Below, in pieces: positions 26,161 through 36,520 of a stretch of DNA of 45,072 nucleotides (position 1 is the first letter of the stretch; each line of letters begins with the position of its first letter). A program made the position numbers and the translations under genes. The notes under the pieces were generated by a model. That model was not told the origin of the DNA. It saw nothing but the letters and a program-made list of their open reading frames with translations, and did not search any database. Origin of the DNA: Anoxybacillus thermarum (GTDB lineage Bacteria > Bacillota > Bacilli > Bacillales > Anoxybacillaceae); contig NZ_JXTH01000015.1 of the NCBI RefSeq assembly GCF_000836725.1, positions 1 to 45,072 on the forward strand. The letters run 5' to 3'.

Positions 26161-27108
26161 ATGGAACAAAAGGTTTTGGAAATTATTCGTCATATTCAAC
26201 AATTTAATACGATTATTATTCACCGTCACGTTCGACCAGATCCTGATGCGTACGGTTCGCAAGGGGGATTAGCAGAGCTTATTCGAGCGTCGTTTCCAGA
26301 GAAGCGCGTATATACCGTTGGAAAAGATGAACCGTCGCTCGAATTTTTGCGTAAAATGGATGTCATTCCTGATGAAACGTATAACGACGCTCTTGTGATC
26401 GTTTGCGATACGGCAAATGAAGAACGAGTATGTGATCAACGTTATAAACTTGGAAAAAAAATTATTAAAATTGATCATCATCCAAATGAAGATCCGTATG
26501 GTGACATTTTATGGGTAGATACAAACGCTAGCTCGGTTAGTGAAATGATTTATGAGTTGTATTTAGTCGGTAAGGAACACGGTCTCGTTTTAACGAAAGA
26601 AGCCGCTCGACTGATTTACGCAGGAATTGTTGGGGATACAGGTCGTTTTCTTTTCCCAAGCACGAATCCAAAAACATTTAAATATGCAAGCGAATTAGTT
26701 GAATACGGATTTTCATTTGTCGACTTGTATGATCAGTTATATCGTACAAAACTATCTATTGCGCATTTAAGCGGATATGTGTTGCAAAATTTCGAACTAT
26801 CTGAACACGGAGTGGCTCATATCATATTAACGAAACAATTATTAAAACAATATGATGCAACACCATCAGAGGCCTCGCAACTTGTTAGTGTCCTTGGAAA
26901 TATTGAAGGAATACGAGCATGGGTGTTTTTTGTGGAAGAAGATGATCAAATTCGCGTCCGTCTTCGTTCAAGAGGTCCGATCGTCAACGGAGTGGCAAAA
27001 AAATATCGAGGCGGTGGCCATCCACTAGCAGCAGGAGCGTCCATTTATTCGTGGGAAGAAGTTGAACACGTGTTGGCTGATTTAAACGAAGTATGTAAGC
27101 AACAGTAG
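26161..27108 (+). CDS. nrnA: Bifunctional oligoribonuclease / pAp phosphatase NrnA
   Basis: A 315-residue DHH/DHHA1 phosphoesterase that degrades nanoRNA and dephosphorylates pAp in Bacillus. The metal motifs are HVRPDPDAYG near the N-terminus, CDTANEE and IDHHPNED (DHH 105-107); the substrate-binding RGGGHPLAAGAS motif is in the C-terminal DHHA1 domain. AAAGGAGAAGTACC precedes the ATG. It has its own promoter. Confidence 0.94.
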   Translation: MEQKVLEIIRHIQQFNTIIIHRHVRPDPDAYGSQGGLAELIRASFPEKRVYTVGKDEPSLEFLRKMDVIPDETYNDALVIVCDTANEERVCDQRYKLGKKIIKIDHHPNEDPYGDILWVDTNASSVSEMIYELYLVGKEHGLVLTKEAARLIYAGIVGDTGRFLFPSTNPKTFKYASELVEYGFSFVDLYDQLYRTKLSIAHLSGYVLQNFELSEHGVAHIILTKQLLKQYDATPSEASQLVSVLGNIEGIRAWVFFVEEDDQIRVRLRSRGPIVNGVAKKYRGGGHPLAAGASIYSWEEVEHVLADLNEVCKQQ

Positions 27109-27126
27109 AGATGTCTCTACTGTTGC
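27099..27126. terminator. Inverted repeat overlapping stops of nrnA and ytrI
   Basis: A 13-bp inverted repeat, GCAACAGTAGAGA with TCTCTACTGTTGC and only two bases between arms, covers both convergent stop codons. T-tracts are weak. Confidence 0.6.
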
Positions 27127-27617
27127 TTTAATTTTAGTTCAATAGATATATTTGTGAAAAATAAAATTGTTTCGATATGAAGATGGTACGTACGGTTGTC
27201 GATGATATACGTTTTATTTTCAATCGCTTTTTTTAGTAACTCCTTACTTTTATATACTGTTTCAATATCTTTCGCTGTGATATGTTGAATGTCTTTTTTT
27301 ATATCTTCTTCAATTCGAAACGCTGTGTACGTATCGATGCCGTATGATTGCGCGTTAATGACTTTGACATCAATTGATTGAATCGTTAGTCGTTTTTTAT
27401 TTTCTTTATTTAGTTCGATGTAATCTTGTTGCCAAATGTTTAAATCGTGTTTCAACTGGGCGATGATTTCTCGTTGTACGTTGAGCTGGCGAACTTGTTT
27501 TTCTTGTAAAATACCAAAAATTTGTGAAAAAACGACCCAGCTAATGATTGCTCCGATTGCCGCTCCAGCAAAAAAACGTTGCCATTCTGGATCGCGTGCA
27601 TACGGCGGGACCCTCAT
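27117..27617 (-). CDS. ytrI: Sporulation membrane protein YtrI
   Basis: A 166-residue protein with one membrane helix (about 14-36, GAAIGAIISWVVFSQIFGIL), then a probable coiled coil (about 38-75) and a C-terminal soluble part. It matches YtrI, a sigma-E-controlled protein needed for efficient sporulation in B. subtilis. The start overlaps the ytrH stop by ATGA, so the pair is one operon. Confidence 0.85.
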   Translation of the reverse strand: MRVPPYARDPEWQRFFAGAAIGAIISWVVFSQIFGILQEKQVRQLNVQREIIAQLKHDLNIWQQDYIELNKENKKRLTIQSIDVKVINAQSYGIDTYTAFRIEEDIKKDIQHITAKDIETVYKSKELLKKAIENKTYIIDNRTYHLHIETILFFTNISIELKLKQQ

Positions 27618-27952
27618 GCGCTATGCTCCTGTGTAAACCAGCGAATAAACGTCATACCTGTTTGTGCGCCGCCCGTTGCTGATAAAATGAGTAAAAATTG
27701 CTTAATGACATCTCGTGTTTCTCCTTGGAAAAATCCACGTTCAACACTATAAAACGTATCAAACGTCCCTCCGATCGCTGCAATCAAAGCCCAAATTTTT
27801 AAACTGCTTGCAAAACGATACATCATTGTGAGCGGTGGTTCTCCAGATAAAAAAGCTCCAAATCCACCGATCAACGCCCCTCCAACTAACACACCTAAAG
27901 CGATGAAATAGCTTTGAATAAAAGCAGGCAAAAACGCTGTTTTCATCTCCAT
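27614..27952 (-). CDS. ytrH: Sporulation membrane protein YtrH
   Basis: A 112-residue protein with three hydrophobic segments (FIALGVLVGGALIGGFGAFL, IWALIAAIGG and a later one). It fits YtrH. A GTG at 27961 overlaps the ribosome site; AAGGAG (27961-27966 on this strand) is correctly spaced from ATG 27952. Confidence 0.85.
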   Translation of the reverse strand: MEMKTAFLPAFIQSYFIALGVLVGGALIGGFGAFLSGEPPLTMMYRFASSLKIWALIAAIGGTFDTFYSVERGFFQGETRDVIKQFLLILSATGGAQTGMTFIRWFTQEHSA

Positions 27953-27976
27953 CTTGCTCACTCCTTCTGTATACTA

Positions 27977-28005
27977 TGTATATGGGACAAACAAGCAAGG
28001 TATGT
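27977..28005 (-). promoter_or_regulatory. Candidate sigma-E promoter of ytrHI
   Basis: On the minus strand an ACATACC element precedes CATATACA by 14 bases, close to the sigma-E pattern (ATA core, then CATACANT). It lies about 25 bases upstream of the start and agrees with known sigma-E control of this operon in B. subtilis. Confidence 0.4.
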
Positions 28006-28056
28006 TTTGCTTTTCAACATATATAATAAAAAAAAATAGAAAAGGTGGGAGACACA

Positions 28057-31000
28057 TTGTCGTTTATCCATCTACAAGTGCGAAGTGGTTATAGCTTATT
28101 AAGTAGCACGGTGAAAATTGAGGAGCTCGTCATGCGGGCGTGTGAGCTTCAATTTTCAGCAGTTGCGTTAACGGATGAAAACGTCTTGTATGGGGTGATT
28201 CCGTTTTATAAGGCGTGTCAAGCGCATGGAATCAAACCAATTATCGGTATGATTGCAACGGTGATTGATGAACACGGTCATGCAGATCAACTTGTGCTGT
28301 TGGCGAAAAATAACGACGGGTATCGTCAACTTGTCCATATTGCTACAGCCATTCAATTAAATGACGGAAAGGGCATTTCTTTATGTGACTTATCCCGCTA
28401 CACGAGCGAATTAATCGGTATGACAAGCGGAGTACATGGGAGAGTGGAGCAGCATTTGCTGAATGGGGAAATCGGTCAAGCAGAAACGCTCGTTCACACG
28501 TACGCGAAGTTATTTCAACGCGGCGATTTTTATATAAATGTGCAGCGACACGGCTTACAAGAACAAGAATATTTGTTGCCGCTACTTCTTGAACATAGTA
28601 AACGATGGGATATGCCGCTCGTGGCGACAAACGATGTACGTTACATGTGTAAAGAAGATGCTCTTGCTTTTGAATGTTTACTTGCGATGAAACATGGAAA
28701 GAAAATGGCCGACCCGAGCCGTCCACGTTTTTTAACGAATGAATACCATTTCAAAAGCGCCGACGAAATGATCTCATTATTTTCAATGTATCGTGAAGCC
28801 ATCGAGGAGACGGTGCGTATTGCACAGCGATGCAATGTGACGTTTGAGGCTAAAAAATGGTTTATGCCGCGTTATCCTGTTCCTTCGGGGAAAACAGCTG
28901 ACGAATATTTGCAAACGTGGTGTTGGGAGCAATTCACGAAACGTTTTCCTGATCGCCCAGAAGTATATGTTACTCGATTACAATATGAACTGCAAATCAT
29001 TCAACAGATGAATTTTAGTGACTACTTTTTAATTGTTGCTGATTTTGTTCGCTTTGCGCGCGAACGAGGGATATTGACAGGACCGGGGCGTGGATCAGCC
29101 GCAGGTTCCCTCGTTGCTTACATACTCGGAATTACACAGGTCGACCCGCTACAATATGGGCTTTTGTTTGAACGATTTTTAAATCCGGCTCGTCTATCAC
29201 TTCCAGATATTGATATCGATTTTCCTGATCATCGTCGCGAAGAAGTCATTCGTTATATTGAAAAAAAATATGGAAAAGATTATGTCGCACAAATTATTAC
29301 GTTCGGGACATTTGGAACACGCTCAGCCATTCGTGAAGTCGGTCGTGTGTTTGAGGTAGATGAACAAGAAATAGAGCAAACGTTAGCTACGGGACGATTC
29401 GATCATACACGTCCATGGCATAGCGTTGTACAACGGATTGAAGGTTTGCCAAAGCATACGTCCATTCATGCTGCTGGTATTGCCATTAGTCCATGCCCGT
29501 TAACAGACATCGTCCCCCTTCAAGTCGGACAAACGACAACGTATGTGACGCAATATGCGATGGATGCACTTGAACAAATCGGGTTATTAAAATTTGATTT
29601 ACTTGCCCTCAAAAATTTAACGATCATTGAACAAATGATTCACAGCGTTGAACAGCGGACAGGCTATCGTTTGAGTTTTGAAAACATGCCGCTCGATGAC
29701 GAACAAACGTATGCGCTTTTAAGTCAAGGGGATACTTTTGGTGTGTTTCAGCTTGAGTCAGAAGGAATGAAGCGGGTGTTGCGCGAATTACAACCGACAA
29801 CGTTTGAAGATATTGTAGCAGTAAACGCTTTATTTCGGCCGGGACCGATGGAACAAATTCCAACATACATTTCCCGCAAACATGGGCGTGAGCCGATCGT
29901 TTACATGCATGATGATTTGCAATCGATTTTACAATCAACATATGGAGTCATCGTGTATCAAGAACAAATTATGAAAATTGTTGAACAAATGGCGAGCTAT
30001 TCGTTAGCAGAAGCCGATTTGTTACGTCGCGCAATAAGTAAAAAAGACGTTGGACAAATGGAAAAAGAGAAACAACGTTTTATTGAAGGGTGTATGCAAA
30101 ATGGGTACGCTGCCCATATGGCAAACGAATTGTATGAGCTAATCGTTCGTTTTGCTGGTTATGGGTTTAACAGGAGCCATGCAGTAGCATACAGCTATAT
30201 CGCATATATGCTTGCATATATCAAAGCGCATTATCCGCTCGATTTTTACGCTGTTTTATTAACAAATGTCATCGGACAAAAAGAAAAGATGATGCAATGT
30301 GTGCATGAACTTCGCAAAAAACGAATACGTTTGCTTCCTCCTTCCATCGGACGAAGTGAAGGGCATTTTACCGTTGATGGAAACGATATTCGTTTTGGAT
30401 TGTTAGCGATTAAACAAGTAAGTTCCGCCTTTGTTAAACAAGTGATTCGGGAGCGTCAAAGACAACCATTTTCCGATTTTTTTGATTTCGTTTCGCGACT
30501 ACGTATCGAGCCTTCACAAAGAAAGATAGTCGAAGCGCTTATTTTTTCCGGCTGTTTTGACGAATTTCGGGTGGAGCGTGCAACCCTTTATGCAAGTATT
30601 GACGTGGCGCTTGAGCATGCCGAGTTTCTGACCCCTGATCTCGACGTACGACCAAAATACGTTCATGCTGAACCGTTGTCGCTCATCGACCAATTAAAAT
30701 ACGAAAAGCAATGGCTTAACGTATACGTTTCCCCTCATCCGGCTGAATCATTTGCCCATTTTTATTCGATGTGGGGGGCAAAACGTATGTACGAATGGGA
30801 AATAGAAAAAGCGAATGTTGGCAAAGTGATCGCATACGTTGAGGAGGTGACGAAAAAGCGGACAAAAAAAGGGGAAGAAATGGCGTTTGTGACGATTTGT
30901 GATGATAGCGATGAATGGTATGCCATCGCATTTCCGAAGATTTATGGTCAATTTCATTCTTTATTACAACAAGGAAGCGTGTTGTACATGGAAGGGAAAA

Positions 31001-31278
31001 TAGAGCAGCGACCAAATGGCTGGCATCTCATTGTACAACAAGTGAGGAAGCCGGTATGTGTTTACGTGAAAATTGATGAACAGCACGCGTCACCAGTTGT
31101 ATTGCAGAAGTTAAAAGAAGTGTTAATCGCTCATCGCGGATATGCACCTGTCATTTTGTACTATGAAGCAGAACGAAAAAAAGTGCAGCTTTCCCATGAA
31201 TATGCTGTGTCCCCACACGATGAGTGCATTCATCAACTAACGGCATTGCTGGGGGATGGGAATGTCGTTGTGAAATAA
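28057..31278 (+). CDS. dnaE: DNA polymerase III alpha subunit (DnaE type)
   Basis: The error-prone/lagging-strand C-family polymerase; in Bacillus it extends RNA primers before PolC takes over. The product has about 1073 residues. The catalytic acidic motif PDIDIDFPD (383-391) is intact, followed by HhH and OB-fold regions (OB about 940-1010). The N-terminal PHP domain is degenerate: LQVRSGYS replaces the HxH motif, and TDEN and IIGMI replace other metal ligands, so proofreading is not expected. A GTG at 28045 lies inside the ribosome site AAAGGTGG; the TTG at 28057 fits spacing and the family N-terminus (MSFIHLQV). Confidence 0.94.
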   Translation: MSFIHLQVRSGYSLLSSTVKIEELVMRACELQFSAVALTDENVLYGVIPFYKACQAHGIKPIIGMIATVIDEHGHADQLVLLAKNNDGYRQLVHIATAIQLNDGKGISLCDLSRYTSELIGMTSGVHGRVEQHLLNGEIGQAETLVHTYAKLFQRGDFYINVQRHGLQEQEYLLPLLLEHSKRWDMPLVATNDVRYMCKEDALAFECLLAMKHGKKMADPSRPRFLTNEYHFKSADEMISLFSMYREAIEETVRIAQRCNVTFEAKKWFMPRYPVPSGKTADEYLQTWCWEQFTKRFPDRPEVYVTRLQYELQIIQQMNFSDYFLIVADFVRFARERGILTGPGRGSAAGSLVAYILGITQVDPLQYGLLFERFLNPARLSLPDIDIDFPDHRREEVIRYIEKKYGKDYVAQIITFGTFGTRSAIREVGRVFEVDEQEIEQTLATGRFDHTRPWHSVVQRIEGLPKHTSIHAAGIAISPCPLTDIVPLQVGQTTTYVTQYAMDALEQIGLLKFDLLALKNLTIIEQMIHSVEQRTGYRLSFENMPLDDEQTYALLSQGDTFGVFQLESEGMKRVLRELQPTTFEDIVAVNALFRPGPMEQIPTYISRKHGREPIVYMHDDLQSILQSTYGVIVYQEQIMKIVEQMASYSLAEADLLRRAISKKDVGQMEKEKQRFIEGCMQNGYAAHMANELYELIVRFAGYGFNRSHAVAYSYIAYMLAYIKAHYPLDFYAVLLTNVIGQKEKMMQCVHELRKKRIRLLPPSIGRSEGHFTVDGNDIRFGLLAIKQVSSAFVKQVIRERQRQPFSDFFDFVSRLRIEPSQRKIVEALIFSGCFDEFRVERATLYASIDVALEHAEFLTPDLDVRPKYVHAEPLSLIDQLKYEKQWLNVYVSPHPAESFAHFYSMWGAKRMYEWEIEKANVGKVIAYVEEVTKKRTKKGEEMAFVTICDDSDEWYAIAFPKIYGQFHSLLQQGSVLYMEGKIEQRPNGWHLIVQQVRKPVCVYVKIDEQHASPVVLQKLKEVLIAHRGYAPVILYYEAERKKVQLSHEYAVSPHDECIHQLTALLGDGNVVVK

Positions 31279-31326
31279 AAATGCTTTACTATTTTTCATT
31301 TTTATTATATTTTTATAGAAGTTAAG

Positions 31327-31337
31327 TGGTCAGACCA
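31327..31337. promoter_or_regulatory. FadR/GntR-type operator upstream of ytsJ
   Basis: TGGTCAGACCA is a perfect palindrome of the FadR-subfamily operator form (TGGTCNGACCA). It lies 30 bases before the ytsJ start, and the second gene of the operon encodes a FadR-subfamily protein, so autoregulation is likely. Confidence 0.65.
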
Positions 31338-31366
31338 GTGGGCCGCTTGTTAGGGAGGAATATGTC

Positions 31367-32620
31367 GTGTCGTTGTTTAAAGAAGCGCTTCATATGCATG
31401 AGTGTTATCAAGGAAAGCTCGAAGTGAAAGCGAAAGTGCCGTTAAGAAATGCTTACGATTTAAGCTTAGCGTATTCTCCTGGTGTAGCAGAACCGTGCAA
31501 AGCCATTCATGCGGAACCGAGCAAAATATATGATTATACGTTAAAAGCGAACACAGTGGCGGTCGTTTCCAATGGGAGTGCAGTGTTAGGGCTTGGAAAT
31601 ATTGGGGCAGACGCGGCGTTGCCAGTAATGGAAGGAAAAGCGGTGCTCTTTAAAAGTTTCGCTGGGGTTGATGCATTCCCTATTTGTTTAAATACATCAG
31701 ATGTGGAACAAATGATTCAAACGGTTAAATTGCTTGAGCCGACATTTGGAGGCATTAACTTAGAAGATATTGCTGCTCCGCACTGTTTTACGATTGAGGA
31801 ACGATTAAAGCGAGAAATGAACATTCCTGTTTTCCATGATGATCAACATGGAACAGCGATTGTGACCGTTGCTGGTTTAATGAATGCATTAAAGTTAGTG
31901 AACAAAAAAATAGAACATATTCAAGTGATCATTAACGGGGCGGGAGCAGCAGGAATTGCGATTATGAAGCTGCTTCGTTGTTACGGGGTTAAACATATCA
32001 TCATGTGCGATTCAAAAGGAGCGATTTATGAAGGGCGTCCATATGGAATGAATGAGATAAAACATGAGATTGCCCAATGGACAAACGATGAGAAAAAAGC
32101 AGGAACGTTACAGGAAGTCATCGTTGGTGCGGATGTATTTATTGGTGTGTCTGTTGCTGGAGCATTGACAGCGAGCATGGTTGAAACGATGAATCGGGAT
32201 GCAATCATTTTTGCGATGGCAAACCCGACGCCAGAAATTATGCCGGAAGAGGCGTTACAAGCAGGGGCAACAGTTGTTGGGACAGGACGTTCCGACTATC
32301 CGAATCAAGTGAATAACGTGTTGGCATTTCCAGGTATTTTCAGAGGTGCGCTTGATGTGCGCGCCAAACAAATTAATGAACAAATGAAAATGGCCGCTGT
32401 GGAAGCCATTGCGCATTTAATTACAGAAGATGAATTGCGTGCTGATTATGTTATTCCTGCCCCTCTTGATCCGCGCGTCGCTCCAGCTGTTGCTGCTGCT
32501 GTGGCGAAAGCCGCCATCGAAACAGGGGTTGCACAAGTGATTGTTGATCCGAAAGAAGTAGAAAAGCGAACACGACAATTAGCTTTGATTGCAGGTGAGG
32601 GGGAACATGACTACTTCTAA
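31367..32620 (+). CDS. ytsJ: NADP-dependent malic enzyme (YtsJ type)
   Basis: It decarboxylates malate to pyruvate with NADPH formation. The 417-residue short-form enzyme has YSPGVAEPC, the substrate/metal motif VFHDDQHGTAIV and the dinucleotide motif NGAGAAGIAI. The start is GTG at 31367, 8 bases after GGGAGG. It is the first gene of ytsJ-gntR-accD-accA; NADPH from this enzyme and malonyl-CoA from AccDA both feed fatty acid synthesis. Confidence 0.93.
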   Translation: MSLFKEALHMHECYQGKLEVKAKVPLRNAYDLSLAYSPGVAEPCKAIHAEPSKIYDYTLKANTVAVVSNGSAVLGLGNIGADAALPVMEGKAVLFKSFAGVDAFPICLNTSDVEQMIQTVKLLEPTFGGINLEDIAAPHCFTIEERLKREMNIPVFHDDQHGTAIVTVAGLMNALKLVNKKIEHIQVIINGAGAAGIAIMKLLRCYGVKHIIMCDSKGAIYEGRPYGMNEIKHEIAQWTNDEKKAGTLQEVIVGADVFIGVSVAGALTASMVETMNRDAIIFAMANPTPEIMPEEALQAGATVVGTGRSDYPNQVNNVLAFPGIFRGALDVRAKQINEQMKMAAVEAIAHLITEDELRADYVIPAPLDPRVAPAVAAAVAKAAIETGVAQVIVDPKEVEKRTRQLALIAGEGEHDYF

Positions 32621-33209
32621 AGTATACATTGAAACGTTTTGGAAAATTCATCGCATGATTGAAGAATCAGGTCTTCAACCTGGCGATCGATTGCCATCTG
32701 AACGAGAGTTAGCTGACCGATTGCGAGTCGGACGCTCTTCTGTTCGTGAAGCGTTGCGGGCGTTAGAGTTGCTCGGATTAATTGAAACGCGCCGCGGCGA
32801 AGGAACGTTTATGAAACCGTTTGGCGACCATCAGCTCATTCAACTACTTGGCTCGTTTATTTTGCAAGGAAATCGGGAAAAACGAGATTTAATAGAAACA
32901 AAAATATTCATAGAGCGCATATGCTTACAACTTGCTTGCGAACGACTGACAGATGAAAAGCTCGAGCTTATATTACAAACGGAGCATACGTACCATTCAT
33001 TTTTCCGACGGATTGTACAAGCGACCGATAATTATTTATTGTTGCGCATTTGGCTTGTATTAAGCGATTTTTTTGAACACGTATATACGGTCGAGCTCCC
33101 TTCCGAATGTTACGAACAGATGTGTAAGGCACTCCAAAAGCGGTCGTGCGAAGAAGCAATAGCCGTTTATGAGCAATACGTGATGCAAAAAATGTCGAAA
33201 GAGAATTGA
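32607..33209 (+). CDS. GntR/FadR-subfamily transcriptional regulator
   Basis: A 200-residue regulator. Its N-terminal winged HTH (about 12-70) includes LPSERELADRLRVGRSSVRE and LIETRRGEGTF. The C-terminal helical FCD-like domain is short and lacks an obvious full set of metal-binding histidines. GAGGGGGAAC selects ATG 32607 inside the ytsJ end, a 14-base overlap, so it is co-translated. The TGGTCAGACCA at 31327 is its probable site. The effector may be an organic acid or acyl-CoA; this is inference. Confidence 0.87.
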   Translation: MTTSKVYIETFWKIHRMIEESGLQPGDRLPSERELADRLRVGRSSVREALRALELLGLIETRRGEGTFMKPFGDHQLIQLLGSFILQGNREKRDLIETKIFIERICLQLACERLTDEKLELILQTEHTYHSFFRRIVQATDNYLLLRIWLVLSDFFEHVYTVELPSECYEQMCKALQKRSCEEAIAVYEQYVMQKMSKEN

Positions 33210-33278
33210 CACAATGTGACAAACAAAGTTGTCTTTATCCAGTAAAGTAGAAATGGACTAAGTAGGGGAGGGAAACAT

Positions 33279-34151
33279 GTGCTGAAAGATTTGTTCTCCA
33301 AAAAAAAGAAGTATGCTACCATTCCATCTGAACAAGCAAAGCAAGATGTACCTGAAGGCATCATGACAAAATGCCCGAAGTGTAAAAAAATTATGTATAC
33401 GAAAGAATTAGTGAAAAATTTGCGCGTTTGTATATCGTGCGGCTATCATCATCCGATGTCTGCTCCTGAACGCATTGCGTGTTTGTTAGATGAAGGAACG
33501 TTTCATGAATACGATCGTCACCTTCTTTCTAAAAATCCGCTTGATTTTCCACAGTATATGGAGAAAATTGAGGAAGATCGTGAGAAAACGAAATTGAATG
33601 AAGCGGTTGTGACAGGAGAAGGAACGATAAACGGCTTTCCTGTTGTTATTGCAGTGATGGATTCCCGTTTCCGTATGGGGAGCATGGGATCAGTTGTCGG
33701 AGAAAAAATTGCACGCGCCATCGAACGAGCGATGGAAAAATCGGTACCTTTTATTATTTTTACCGCTTCAGGTGGAGCGCGCATGCAAGAAGGTGTATTA
33801 AGTTTAATGCAAATGGCGAAAACAAGCGCTGCATTAAAACTGTTTAGCGAACAAGGTGGACTCATCATTTCAGTCATGACCCATCCAACGACAGGTGGTG
33901 TATCAGCAAGCTTCGCCTCGCTTGGAGATTATAATTTTGCTGAACCGGGGGCGTTGATCGGTTTTGCGGGAAGACGAGTCATCGAACAAACGGTTCGGGA
34001 AGAGTTGCCAGATGATTTTCAAACAGCGGAATTTTTATTGAAACACGGACAATTAGATGCTGTTATTCCGCGTCATGAATTAAAAGATAAATTAACGAAT
34101 GTATTAGACATTCACCAATCGCGAGGTGGAGACGAATGGCATATGAATTAG
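33279..34151 (+). CDS. accD: Acetyl-CoA carboxylase carboxyltransferase beta subunit
   Basis: It transfers carboxyl from biotin to acetyl-CoA, making malonyl-CoA, together with AccA. The 290 residues include the four-cysteine zinc ribbon (Cys32, 35, 51, 54) and crotonase-fold blocks such as [21 protein letters not shown]. The start is GTG at 33279 behind AGGGGAGGG. Its end overlaps accA by 16 bases. Confidence 0.95.
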   Translation: MLKDLFSKKKKYATIPSEQAKQDVPEGIMTKCPKCKKIMYTKELVKNLRVCISCGYHHPMSAPERIACLLDEGTFHEYDRHLLSKNPLDFPQYMEKIEEDREKTKLNEAVVTGEGTINGFPVVIAVMDSRFRMGSMGSVVGEKIARAIERAMEKSVPFIIFTASGGARMQEGVLSLMQMAKTSAALKLFSEQGGLIISVMTHPTTGGVSASFASLGDYNFAEPGALIGFAGRRVIEQTVREELPDDFQTAEFLLKHGQLDAVIPRHELKDKLTNVLDIHQSRGGDEWHMN

Positions 34152-35113
34152 AATTTGAAAAGCCGCTTGTAGAACTGCGCAAAAAAATTAGCGAACTGAA
34201 AGAGTTTACGAAACATCGTGACGTCGACTTTTCAGATGAAATCAATAAGTTAGAAGCGCGACTTGAAAAGCTTGAAAATGATATTTATGCTAATTTAAGC
34301 CCGTGGGATCGTGTGCAAATTGCCCGACATCCAAATCGTCCGACAACGCTCGATTATATCGATCGGTTGTTTACGAACTTTTTTGAATGTCACGGTGATC
34401 GTTGCTTTGGCGACGATGAAGCGATTGTCGGAGGAATTGCGAAATATCACGGATTGCCTGTGACAGTCATCGGACATCAACGCGGAAAAGATACGAAAGA
34501 AAATATTCGCCGTAATTTTGGCATGCCACATCCGGAAGGGTATCGAAAGGCTCTTCGTTTAATGAAACAAGCCGAAAAATTTGGACGTCCAATTATTTGT
34601 TTTATTGATACGAAAGGGGCGTATCCAGGAAAAGCTGCTGAGGAACGCGGACAAAGTGAAGCGATCGCGCGAAATTTATTTGAAATGGCGGGGTTGGCTG
34701 TCCCTGTCGTATGCATTGTGATCGGTGAAGGTGGAAGCGGCGGCGCGCTTGCGCTTGGTGTCGGAAACTATGTTCATATGCTTGAAAATTCAACGTATTC
34801 CGTTATTTCGCCAGAAGGGGCGGCGGCTATTTTATGGAAAGATGCGTCACTCGCGAAAAAAGCTGCCGAAACGATGAAAATTACAGCAAAAGATTTAAAG
34901 GAGCTTGGCGTCATTGATGAAATGATTCCAGAAGTGCGCGGCGGTGCGCATCGAAATGTGGATGAACAAGCGAAATATATTGATGACGTTCTTCAACGTT
35001 CGTTGCGTGAATTGCTTCCGTTAAACGCTGAACAGTTAATTGCACAACGATATGAAAAATATAAGAAAATTGGCGATTTTATCGAGTTACAACAACATGT
35101 GTCCGTTATGTAA
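34136..35113 (+). CDS. accA: Acetyl-CoA carboxylase carboxyltransferase alpha subunit
   Basis: Partner of AccD in the heterotetrameric carboxyltransferase. The 325-residue product has the N-terminal helix ([17 protein letters not shown]) and the core block [20 protein letters not shown]. It overlaps accD, so both subunits are made in step. A terminator follows. Confidence 0.95.
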   Translation: MAYELEFEKPLVELRKKISELKEFTKHRDVDFSDEINKLEARLEKLENDIYANLSPWDRVQIARHPNRPTTLDYIDRLFTNFFECHGDRCFGDDEAIVGGIAKYHGLPVTVIGHQRGKDTKENIRRNFGMPHPEGYRKALRLMKQAEKFGRPIICFIDTKGAYPGKAAEERGQSEAIARNLFEMAGLAVPVVCIVIGEGGSGGALALGVGNYVHMLENSTYSVISPEGAAAILWKDASLAKKAAETMKITAKDLKELGVIDEMIPEVRGGAHRNVDEQAKYIDDVLQRSLRELLPLNAEQLIAQRYEKYKKIGDFIELQQHVSVM

Positions 35114-35144
35114 AAAAGGTCATCTATTTCGATGGCCTTTTTTT
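35112..35144 (+). terminator. Terminator after accA
   Basis: An AAAAAAGGTCAT / ATGGCCTTTTTT stem with one G-U pair runs directly into T residues. Confidence 0.85.
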
Positions 35145-35177
35145 AAAAAAATAAGAAAGTATAAAATTTCGGGTTCA

Positions 35178-35345
35178 TGTCTAGCTCCAAGCTCCATCGG
35201 CTCGAGTCGCTTTGTCCCACACTGCGACGGCGACACGCTGAGAAGCTTTCGGTGAGTTTGCTCACGCAGAACCAATCAACTGATTGGTTCGAGCTCTCTT
35301 CGGTGGGGCTTGTGTGCTTTTCGCCGATAGGCGGGCGCTTTGCGC
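35178..35345. repeat. Structured, GC-richer intergenic element between accA and pfkA (probable dispersed repeat or ncRNA)
   Basis: The 360-base gap between accA and pfkA holds a block that differs in composition from its AT-rich flanks and folds as a multibranch. An outer 12-bp stem with three G-U pairs (35189-35200 with 35300-35311) encloses hairpins GTCGC/GCGAC (35206-35228), GTGAG/CTCAC (35252-35265) and GAACCAATCA/TGATTGGTTC (35269-35290). The beginning (TCTAGCTCCA) and end (GCGCTTTGCGCTTTTC) resemble multicopy intergenic repeats I recall from Geobacillus-type genomes. No reading frame is credible. G-U pairing on the + strand suggests an RNA. Confidence 0.6.
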
Positions 35346-35432
35346 TTTTCTTATTTACATGAAATAAGCGACTTTGGGTAAACTTTTTGTAGCGTGAAAA
35401 AATCAACGTTTTGTGAAACATTTCATTATGTA

Positions 35433-35461
35433 TTGTGTTCCATATACCTTCATGTTATCTT
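35433..35461 (+). promoter_or_regulatory. Candidate promoter of pfkA-pyk
   Basis: TTGTGT (35433-35438) and TATCTT (35456-35461) have 17-base spacing, with an extended TGT before the -10. Confidence 0.5.
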
Positions 35462-35506
35462 AAAGTAAGAGGTCATACTTCTTATTTTATTTTTTTAAAG
35501 AGGTGA

Positions 35507-36472
<966 letters not shown>

Positions 36473-36520
36473 TGTATATTTATGGTATCGTTTCCATATG
36501 CAAATTGTAGGAGGGTGTTT

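Noticed and set aside
28343-28726. Minus-strand 127-codon frame inside dnaE
   Set aside because: Cysteine- and arginine-rich low-plausibility translation without start signals, within the intact dnaE frame.
35178-35345. Short frames in the accA-pfkA gap as genes
   Set aside because: Both strands give unrelated low-complexity translations without ribosome sites; the block is better explained as structured nucleic acid.
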